From a virus, in the IMG/VR virus record IMGVR_UViG_3300042879_004726, positions 1 to 64,000 of that record: DNA of 64,000 bases; one strand, given 5' to 3'. Below the pieces are notes generated by a model. It was not told where the DNA came from. It worked only from the letters and a program-made list of their open reading frames with translations, and ran no database searches. Positions 51,949 through 62,400 of the stretch are shown one piece after another (within the stretch, counting starts at the first letter, position 1; the number at the start of each line of letters is the position of its first letter). Made by a program: the position numbers and the translations under genes.

Positions 51949-54900
51949 TTATATAGAGTTATAATTAGAATATCTTAGAGGATTATATCTTCTAACTATT
52001 GGAGTACTGTTTAAACCAACTACTCCGAAATTAGAATTTACTGTATATTGGTTTGAAACTGAACTAGTTTCTATTAATCCCCAACTATAATCACCATAAT
52101 ATGAACTAAAACCTAATCCTGTTAATCCATTATAGTTGGAAACACTAACAACAACTCTTGTTACTGCAGTATTTCCAACTCCATATACATCAGTTGATGC
52201 AGAAGATACGGAAATTACTTGATAAATGTTATCAATTCCAGTTGTTCCTATTCCTATAATTGATCCATTTCTTCTCAAAGAAGTAACCCCAAACCCAACT
52301 TTTGTATTTGAAACTTTGAGATAATAATCTTGTTTTATTTGACTTTGCGTTATTGTTGGAGTTACTACTGAAGAGTTTCTTAAATATGACTGTGGAATAT
52401 AGAGATCAAAAATTAATCCAGTTGAGGCAAATCCAACATTAGTTGTTCTTATTCCAGATATAATACCAAAATCTCCAGAATAAGAAACATTTTTTATCAA
52501 TTCTTTCTTTAATTTTGGAGGTTCTATTAAAACTAAAGGAGGATTTGTGAATGTATATCCAAATCCAGAAGATGAAATTATCACAGATGAAACTGTACTG
52601 ATGGATATATTAGAGTATGCTAATGCTTTTCCCGTAGTACCTATTCCTATTGGATTTTCTATTGTTATTGATGGTGATGTTGTGTAACCAACTCCACCAT
52701 CAATAATAGATATTGATTGAATAGTTCCAGCAATAGATACTATTGCAGTTCCAATTGCACCGGATTGATTATTATTTTCAATAATTTCTACCTTAGAAAT
52801 TATATCACTTGTTGTATTTTCTGCTTTAGAATCAAATATAGTTTTTAAAGTATCAACAAAAATTTGAGTTGATCCAATTCCAACAGACTGAATTATATTA
52901 CACACAGGAAAAATACTTGGCTCATATATAATCCTACTTTTTCCAACAACGACACCATCAATCACAGCGTCATTTCTTTGCTTGCACCAATTTACTGGTC
53001 TAATTAAATTTAAATCTGACGTAATTCCAATTGAATTATATGGGATTGTATTTACGGTATCTGGAAGTATAATATCAGTTACTGCACGCTCTTCTTCAGA
53101 TAAATTTAAATCATTTGAATTTATTCTCAATTCATCTCCAGTTTTTATGGACTCCAGTATATCAGTATAAATTACATCCACATTTGGGGTTCCTTTGTAA
53201 AACATAATTTTACTTTTACTTCCACTTTTAGGAGCTTCAGAAAACTCTATATAACTTCCTCCATTAAAATTGTAAGAAACCCCAGGTTCTTGTAGAACAT
53301 CATTTATAAAAATTAGAAGAACTGAGTTCAAATCTATAGTTGAATTTTTCTTTGCAATGATTGCAAATCTGTTTCCATTATCAGAAATAGGAAATTTTTT
53401 TCTATTTCCATCAAATAAAGAACTAATATCATCTAATTTTTGAAGTTCTCCAATGGACCATCCACTAAATGAATCATTATAAATTCTATCAACTCTAATT
53501 GAAAATTGACTAAATGGTTTTGATGTATCGGTAGGAATTCCAGTCAATCCACCAGATTGAACTGTTAAGATATCTCCAACACTATATGAATATCCATAGT
53601 TTTTAATCGTAAAATCAATTACACTTGACCCCTGACCAACTACAATATCAATTTTTGCTTGAGAACCAATACCACTACTAGAAGCAGTATGAATTAAAGA
53701 TAAATCTGAATATGATAAGGGGGCATCAAAAACTACTTTTGGTGGATTTGATGATGTATATCCAGTTCCAGGATTTGTGATTGCAACACTCACAATATTT
53801 CCATTAGTTACTGTTGCTGTTCCAATATACTGTATTTTTGGAGTTCCTGAACTAAATGTCTGGACCCCTACTCTCACAATTGATTGAATTCCAGTTCTGT
53901 ATCCAGAACCACTATTCCCAATACTAATTGACTGTATTGTTCCAGATATGGAAACTATTGCAGTTCCTCCCGCAGATACTAGAGGCTGATACCCAAATCC
54001 ACCACTAGAACCAACAGAAACGATAATACCACCCCTAGGAACACTTGAGTTGTTGGGATCATATAATGTAGATGTTGCGGTTCCAGTGAAATTTAATTTT
54101 GTTTGGGATGAAATTTCAGATAAATTGTAATCATCTTCGGGATTCTGAAAAATATTATTCACCAATATTATAGAATTATATGAAGATATTCCACTAATAT
54201 TTTGATTTCTTGATGTTAGATTGAATTGTTTACTTACAGCGTTAAAATTTTGACTTAAATCATCAAAAATATAGTTATTTTGATATGTTTCTTGATTTGA
54301 GTTTGAAATTCCAGATCTTATAAAAACCCTACCTTGAAATGACGACCTAATATTGATATCTCCATTGATTGGATCATATACTGGACCATATGGGGCATCT
54401 GAAAAATATAGCGTATTGTCTATAATATTGTAATTGCCTTTTAATTTTGTAATAAGAGAATTACTGTTGTGTGTAGAAAGACCTGTTCCCATAAAAGGTC
54501 TCAGTACTGCGATATAATTTGTGCTTCCAACTCCAACTGAAGAAATTTTCATAATTTCGTCATCTATTTTTATTAAATCTCCGGCAAAAAAGGATGTTAT
54601 CCCTGAGAAATAAGATATGGTATCCGATAGACTCAGATTATTTAATAATAATGATGTTACTGATGTTGAAACTATGGGAGATTGAATGATATTATCAATC
54701 AGAATTATTGATTTTGCATTTTGGTTTGTTGCAGTTACAAAATGATTATTTCCAACGCCGACTGAAGTCAAATTTATTAATTTTGGAGGAGCTGACAGTG
54801 CATTAATAGATGATGTGCAAAATCCTATAAATTTATCATCATACTTATATACATAAAGATCACCACTTAATTTATTTGTAGTCCCTACTCCGACAATAAA

Positions 54901-56445
54901 AGTTTGTGCTATTCCTATAGATCCTAAAGTTGAATATTGTTCAGTATTGGAAGATGATTGTTTAGAAAATGTAACAGCAACACCGGAATTTATTTGAGAA
55001 CTAATTGTACTTGATAAAGATACTATATTTGAACTTATATTTGTTATAGAAATATATCCTTGAGATGTGGATTTGAAGTAATCATCTACTGTCAACCCCA
55101 AAACAGAGGATACACTAAGTTTATTTGTTCCAACTCCAGCAATTGCTGTAGTTTGTGTAGTCAGTATGTCAACATATCTGAATGCTTCTGATCTATAGAC
55201 TACTTTTTCACCACTAACAAAAAAATGATTTGGAATGTAAATTAAATTATTATTTAAATCAACACCTTTTTGGTTTAATGTCGTATATTCCAAACTACCA
55301 TCAAAAGTCTTTTGAAATATTGGATTAAACTTATGATTTAATGGAAAATCTTTTTTGAAATTAATATCACTAGATTGAAATTTACTTGATCCAGTAGATA
55401 ACTCTGCATTTTTAAAGTTTATAGAGTTTGGAAATGATGAAAATTCAACATATGAAGCAGAATGTTGAAGTAAAGTAATATCTACATTAATATTTGGTAA
55501 TGGTGTAAATAAAAGTTCTAGATTTGAAGATAAATTTGAATCAAATGTTCCCAATGAGTTTTGATTATAAACATTTCCATATTCAATTAGGTATGAATCT
55601 AAATTATTATTGAGTACAATTACTTCAGATAATTGTACTCTATTATTTGTTTTATCTGTAATTTGAACCAAAAAATATCCAAAATTATTATTTAAAGTTT
55701 GTGTTGCAATTATTGATGAAGATGGTGTAGGTGATGATGTTATGGAAACATTTTTAGATGCTATATCTGCATATTTCAATGTTCTAGTTTCAGTAATATT
55801 GAAACTTGTATTGGCTATTGAAACAGCAATCACATTGCTTGTCAAAATCTCATTCACATTGGAATAAAAAATTAAATCTAGATCAGTACCATTCGGAATA
55901 ATTGAATATGTTCCAATTCCAACTTGATTTAAATATGAATTTGTTGATAATGTTATTCTACCATATTCAGAAAATGAAGTATTAGACCCATTTGTAACTA
56001 AATTTATCTCATTATATTCATAATTATTCCCAGTATCTGAAGATATTTCAATTAAAATTTTCGATGAAGTAAATGTTGATGGTATTTTATATAAAACAGA
56101 AGATGTTCCTATACCAATATTTGAATAATTTGATTTAATCTTTACACTATTTCCAAATGTATAATCATCATAGTCAAAAATATTTTGTTTAGTATCGTAG
56201 GATATAAAATTGTAGGAGTATTCATTTCTCCCATCCAATGGAACAAACTCTAATGCCCCCTGGTCTTCGACTTTAACTATATCAAAATTTCCAATTTCAT
56301 CAAGGGTAAACATTTTACCATATTGGTTTGAATAAATTTCATTACCATCTGTTAAAATTGTAATGACTGAAGACTGTCTTCTATCCGAAAAACGGGTATC
56401 ATTTACACCTAAAAATAATTTTTTTGATCTTACTTTGTCTACCAT
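51949..56445 (-). CDS. Large virion structural protein at gp7 position (1498 aa)
   Basis: The protein opens MVDKVRSKKLFLGVNDTRFS and is almost wholly beta-structured. Residues about 790-960 and 1230-1330 contain GxGYxxxP-type repeats (GSGYRTGIQS, GTGYTSSNPP, GVGYTTSPSI, GFGYTFTNPP). A segment IFINDVLQEPGVSYNFNGGS and repeats of NIFQNPEDDYN-like type are common in cyanophage baseplate-associated proteins. In T4 the gene before gp8 is the wedge protein gp7 (1032 aa); I see no firm sequence proof that this is its homologue. It starts 3 nt after the stop of the upstream giant gene. Confidence 0.65.
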   Translation of the reverse strand: MVDKVRSKKLFLGVNDTRFSDRRQSSVITILTDGNEIYSNQYGKMFTLDEIGNFDIVKVEDQGALEFVPLDGRNEYSYNFISYDTKQNIFDYDDYTFGNSVKIKSNYSNIGIGTSSVLYKIPSTFTSSKILIEISSDTGNNYEYNEINLVTNGSNTSFSEYGRITLSTNSYLNQVGIGTYSIIPNGTDLDLIFYSNVNEILTSNVIAVSIANTSFNITETRTLKYADIASKNVSITSSPTPSSSIIATQTLNNNFGYFLVQITDKTNNRVQLSEVIVLNNNLDSYLIEYGNVYNQNSLGTFDSNLSSNLELLFTPLPNINVDITLLQHSASYVEFSSFPNSINFKNAELSTGSSKFQSSDINFKKDFPLNHKFNPIFQKTFDGSLEYTTLNQKGVDLNNNLIYIPNHFFVSGEKVVYRSEAFRYVDILTTQTTAIAGVGTNKLSVSSVLGLTVDDYFKSTSQGYISITNISSNIVSLSSTISSQINSGVAVTFSKQSSSNTEQYSTLGSIGIAQTFIVGVGTTNKLSGDLYVYKYDDKFIGFCTSSINALSAPPKLINLTSVGVGNNHFVTATNQNAKSIILIDNIIQSPIVSTSVTSLLLNNLSLSDTISYFSGITSFFAGDLIKIDDEIMKISSVGVGSTNYIAVLRPFMGTGLSTHNSNSLITKLKGNYNIIDNTLYFSDAPYGPVYDPINGDINIRSSFQGRVFIRSGISNSNQETYQNNYIFDDLSQNFNAVSKQFNLTSRNQNISGISSYNSIILVNNIFQNPEDDYNLSEISSQTKLNFTGTATSTLYDPNNSSVPRGGIIVSVGSSGGFGYQPLVSAGGTAIVSISGTIQSISIGNSGSGYRTGIQSIVRVGVQTFSSGTPKIQYIGTATVTNGNIVSVAITNPGTGYTSSNPPKVVFDAPLSYSDLSLIHTASSSGIGSQAKIDIVVGQGSSVIDFTIKNYGYSYSVGDILTVQSGGLTGIPTDTSKPFSQFSIRVDRIYNDSFSGWSIGELQKLDDISSLFDGNRKKFPISDNGNRFAIIAKKNSTIDLNSVLLIFINDVLQEPGVSYNFNGGSYIEFSEAPKSGSKSKIMFYKGTPNVDVIYTDILESIKTGDELRINSNDLNLSEEERAVTDIILPDTVNTIPYNSIGITSDLNLIRPVNWCKQRNDAVIDGVVVGKSRIIYEPSIFPVCNIIQSVGIGSTQIFVDTLKTIFDSKAENTTSDIISKVEIIENNNQSGAIGTAIVSIAGTIQSISIIDGGVGYTTSPSITIENPIGIGTTGKALAYSNISISTVSSVIISSSGFGYTFTNPPLVLIEPPKLKKELIKNVSYSGDFGIISGIRTTNVGFASTGLIFDLYIPQSYLRNSSVVTPTITQSQIKQDYYLKVSNTKVGFGVTSLRRNGSIIGIGTTGIDNIYQVISVSSASTDVYGVGNTAVTRVVVSVSNYNGLTGLGFSSYYGDYSWGLIETSSVSNQYTVNSNFGVVGLNSTPIVRRYNPLRYSNYNSI

Positions 56446-56448
56446 TTT

Positions 56449-59400
56449 TTATATGTAAAAGGATGTTACAAACGATTTGGATAATGATGTATTAAAATTA
56501 GTACTTATATCATCAATAGTTAAAACTCTATTACCAATTGATTCAAAATAATCCTGTAGTATTACTGAATTAAATATTATTTCATCACTAGTTAAAGTGT
56601 CTTGGACATAAAAATAATTTTCAGAAACTAAATCATAATCATTTATACATTCAATATCAACTATACTATTTAAGTCAGATATAGAAGACAATAATCCTTC
56701 ATTTTGGGTAGTTGAAATTCCAGATACCAATGGGATTGATTCCACAATCAAATCACTGAATTTTTTGAATCCTAAGGTGTGATTTAAATTACTGACAGCA
56801 TCATTCCATTCTTGAATTGAAATCTCAGATTTCAAAGAGTATGAAAAATTTTGATAATAATCATTATCTTGTATTCTTTGTGAGTTGTTGTTTAAAAACC
56901 CTGTATCTTTATTCCAATTGCCATTGACAATGGATGAAGAATCTATATTACAGAACGATTCATTTTTAAATATATCTCTAATGAATGCTTGTGATTTTGA
57001 TGTTGTTCCGGTAATTAATGAATTTATGTCAAAATCCTTTATAACTTCAACATTTAAATATTCATTTTCAGAATCCCATTTTAAAACTTTTCCCTTTGTA
57101 TCACTACCTACAACTTCCTCACCATAGATAAAATAATTTTTTGATAGATTTACTTTAAACTTAGGGAAGTGATTTTCAGATATAATTCTTCCGGATGAAT
57201 TTTGAGAATCAAATATTCCAGTATTTTCTGTAGATTCAATATAATTTTCTAAAGAGTATGTAATTGCAGATCCAGAACCTCCCAGATTTGTATTAACTCC
57301 AACTATAGGAAAAACTGCATAATTATAATTTTTAGAATTAAATCCTTTATCTGATGAATTTACAACAGAAACTCCTTCAACAAAAACATTTTCTCCAACT
57401 GAAAATGGAAATGTTCCAGGATCACTAAATTGCTTAGTGAAGAAAGCAGTAACTATTTTTGTTGATGAGTTATATGATATTGAGCTTATTCCAAGTCCAT
57501 TTGAATTGTTTATGGGAATTACTCTTGGAGTTACATTGTAAAGACCTTTTGTATTTTTAATAATATTGATTTTGGAGTTGATTATATCATAATCCAAATA
57601 AACATCATTGACTACATTATCTGTAAAACCATCAATAACAATTAAATTTGGTTTTGTAATGTAATTTATTCCTGGGAAAAGTACCTCAATAGATTCTATT
57701 GTGGATAGAGGTTCGACTCTAATAATAGAAGGAAACTTAACAATTGGTTTTAATGTTTTATCGATTGGATAATCATATCCAATATCATTTATATCACACT
57801 TATTAATTTTTCCTATAGATTTACTTTGTGGAATTAAAATTGCACCAGTTCCATATATGGAAGAAATCGATGAAATTGAAGGTAATTTTTCATAGAGTGT
57901 TCCTTCGGATGTAATTTTAACAGATTCTATTTCTCCAGTTTCTGATGTTGAATTTGTATAGTATCTAAAATCTCCACTTAGAGAAGAATAATTAATATTT
58001 TCAAGATAATTATTTTGAAAGCTGAAGCTATTGGATGTTATTCCTGAAATTGTTTTGGAACCATTCAAATTACTGTTTATGAAAACAATTTTATTACTTT
58101 CTATTGAATCTTCATCAGATTCTAGATGTAATGTTTCTGCATTTTGAATGATTTTTGGTATCAAGTTATAGTAAATAAAGTTAGGAAATTCAGAATCTAC
58201 CTTAAATTTAAGATTAGCATTAGAACTAATTCCAATATTTCCAGTTTTATTAATTTTTGAAGTTCCATCAGAATTTATTGGAAAAAATATTGTTTGAAAG
58301 TTTTTATCTGAAAATAAATTGAAATCAAATGCAGAAGTATTTCCAGAGCCTATCAATGGAGAAGATAGAGATGAATCTGATAAATCAAAAATTACGTTTT
58401 GATTTTTAATAATTTTTACTTTTGGATTTATCTGGGATAAAGTCCCTGCAGAAGAACTTGTGATACTGATTGCCAATTTATCTTTTCTTGTGGCATTGTA
58501 ATATGAATTAGAAAGCCTAATTCGGTTTTCATCATAAACAATAGCATAATATATTCCTTGATTTTCCAATCCAATAGAAGGTGTGGAGGAAGTATAGATT
58601 AATTTTTCTCCAGTAGTATAATTATGTCCATTGATTACAATCAAGTTATTAACCGTATCTATAGATGAAATAGATCTTGGATTAATAATCATTCTATTAT
58701 GATAATCATTATATCTTACTACTATTGTAGTTGAAATTCCAGGAAATGCTTCAATTACAACTGAATCATTTAAACTTAATTTATGAGTAGATGCTGTGGA
58801 TACTGTTATAGTATTTTTTACTATATTTCCTTTTGATACATTATTATAATTTGTAGTGAAACTATGATAATTTCCAGTTCCAATATTGGTAAAAAATAAA
58901 GTAGATGCAGTTTGTGATATACCTACAAATTCTCCCGTTGTTCCAAGTCCAACTTTAACTGTTGATATTCCAACTAGATCATTTGATAGTTTTGCAGCAT
59001 AGACAATACTATTATTTGAAAGTGTAAAGTTAGTAATTCCATTTGTTACTGTTATTCCAATTCCACTATTTGTATTATATATTAATTGATCTCCAGTTTC
59101 TAACTTATGGTCTTTTAAATATATTGATTTTGTTGGTACTATAATACTAGTTTGTCCTACTCCGGGATTTGAGATTGTTATTGTATATCCAATACCAGCT
59201 ATTGTTCCTATACCAAGAGATTCTTTTGGATCAAAATATAGTTGAGTATTCAATTTATAATTTTTATTTTTTAAATCAGTATTTAAATTGATATAGAATT
59301 TTCTGGGTCTTTCATATAGATATGAGTATGCGGAATGTGCAGAAGAAACTGTTAGATTTTGGTTTCTTAAAACTCTAATTCTAGATGAATCCTTATCAAT

Positions 59401-62400
59401 ATTCAGAACTTTAATATCTTCAGAATCAATTCTTAAAATGTCATTTTCTCTTATTGATGGAAAATCGAGAATTCCTGAAACATAAAAATAAGTAACAATT
59501 CCAGTTACTGATGTATCTGCTACACCAACACTAAGTATTAAAGATTCTGATCTTATCCCAATATTAAAACCTCCCTGCACCGATGAGTCATAATCAGATA
59601 AAGAATTAATGAAAATATAATCATTATCTTGAAAATTATGAATATTACTAGAAAATCCGATCAATCTATTTGAAGATGATGATGGATAAAATTCAACATC
59701 ACTTGTAACTCTAGATGTTTGAGATATTCCACTAATAGTTTTTCCTTTTATATAATTAACTTTAGCCGATACCCCATTTCCTCTACTATTGAGATTATTG
59801 AATATCAATCTGTCACCAATTTTATAATTATTTCCACCTGAAACTATTTTTACAGAGTCTATTGATCCTTTTTTTGTACTTCTTATTTTTATTTTTTGAT
59901 CTGATAATTGTGATAGCTTTAATATATGGTCATATGCTGAATTTTCACTTAAAGTATTACACGGATTTGTATTTCTAATATAATTTGGATTATTTAAATC
60001 ATATAAATCTTGATTTGATTTTACATCCAAATTAAATTCTATCGGCTTAGATTTAAATGTATTTCCTATAATATATGGGAATGTAGGTTCCTTTACACTT
60101 CCTAATGTTTTTATAGGATCTACTGTCATAAAATATGCATAAGTTCCATTTGGATATTCTGGAGTAACACAAAATCTTCCATTATGTTCGTCTAAATCTC
60201 CACTATCAGTAAAAATATAGTCTTCTACAAAAAATCCTGCAGGAAAAATATTTTTATTTGGTCTATTTTGCTGATTATCTTCCGGTGCTTTGTAACCAGA
60301 AGATAATCGTTTTACTTTTTTATTTGTCGGTGAAATATAACCATATGGTCCATAAATTGGATTTCCATCATATGCCCAACCAATAAGAGGTGAGTGGTAT
60401 TTTATTTGATTGTCATCTTTATCATTCTCAGCATCACTTCTATAATTTACTAATCCACCTGAAATAAATTCCGTATATACTCTATCTCTTAGAGATCTAG
60501 GAGCATATAAGTGAGTATATTGATTTCCATATTCTGAATTATTTCCTTCATATACAATACCATCATCATCAATAGATGATTTTTTGTAGTCTATTATTCT
60601 TGAGAAATTATTAATATTCCAAACTTCAGGGTAAAATTTTAATTTACATCCCTCTCCAGAAGTTAATACATCTATTGATGTATTTTTTTTCTCATAATTA
60701 ATTCCCCCATTTATAACCTTTACGTCTACAATTTTTCCATTTTCTATGACTGCTGTTAATTTAGATCCTATTCCAAATCCTCTGACAGCTAAATCTGGAG
60801 GAGAATTATAATCATCACCAGGATTATTAATAACCACACTTACTATTTTTCCATTTGAAACAATAGGAGTCAAAATAGCATTTGAACCCATATTTAAATT
60901 ATAGTCTGGTTGTTTGTTGAAATTAATAATTTCAGATGAACCATAACCAACACCACCTTCATATGAAAATACTGAGGTTATTTTTCCCCTAAAAACTGGT
61001 TGTACTTTTGCAGATAAATCAATAGATGATACTGTAGAAATTCCCAATTTACCAGTAACTTTTACTTCAATTGGCTCATAGTTAAATATATGATTACCTA
61101 CACCATTTGATTTTAAATCTACATATTGGTTTGTTCTATAATAAAAGTCTCTTGAAGTGGAACCAACTCCAACTTGAGATAATTTAAACGAAGTCTCATC
61201 GACTTTTGTTATATAATAACTTCCTGTAGATAATCCACTTATATTAGTTGTTCCACCGTAATAATATATAATGTCACCATCAACATAAGGAATTTGCTCA
61301 GAGTTTATAGTATTATTTGTCGTGTTTATTCCTGATGATGGAATTGATATTTTCTTATTCTTATAATCACTTCCTTCACTTTCAATTACAATAGAATCAA
61401 TTTTTTTCTTTTTGTTTGTGGAATTAAATCTATGATTTCCAACTCCAAACGATGTTATGTTTATTGTGTTAATACCTACAATTGATTCGTTGTAAGATTT
61501 ATGTAGTTTTATTCTGTTATCATCTATTACTTTGACAAAATATTTTGCATCAGTATTTAATCCACCAATTGGTTGATTATTTGATGTTTGATAGATTACA
61601 GATTCACCATCTCTAAATTTATGAGATGTTGAGAATCCAATAACATCATTAGATAATGAAATATTCGAATTTGATGATGATGAATTAAAATCTATAAAAT
61701 GTTCATATGAAACCATCTTTACAAACGCTTTTGCTCCAAATCCACCACCACCAGATATAGTAATTAATGGAGTATCAATATAATCAAATCCACCATCTAT
61801 AATGTTAATTTTATTCAGAGAACCCTCTACTCCACAGTAACCCCTTGCTGTTGATCCAATCGAAGAAGAGATTTCAAGACTAGGGGGATTTATGACATCA
61901 TAATTATTTCCTGGAGATAATACTTCTATTGATTTAATTGGACCATAATGAACAAAATCATTTGATTTATAATTTAAAATTTCAACACCATTAATTAAAA
62001 TTCCAGTTGTTCCTGTTGGCGTTTTATAAGTGTTACCATCGTTTATGGGACTTTTTATTACTCTAACAAGTCTTTGGGAATCTATAGAATCATTCTCTTT
62101 TGATAATCTTAATAAAGATATAGTATTATTTGATGAAATATCTAAATTAGTTGCACCTATACTGACAAATTTCTCACTTTCAATGTCATATTTACTCCTA
62201 GAGAGTTTTAATTGAGATTGAGAACCATTAATTTTTTTAACATAATATACACCAGAAGAAATACCAAGACTTTGATTAGAATTTTCAAATTTATATTCTA
62301 TTTCATCACCAGTAATAAATCCGTGATTCTGAATGTCTATAGTATCTCCAGAAAATAATCCACTCAAAGTATACTTGAATGTTTTTAATGTATCTGGAGT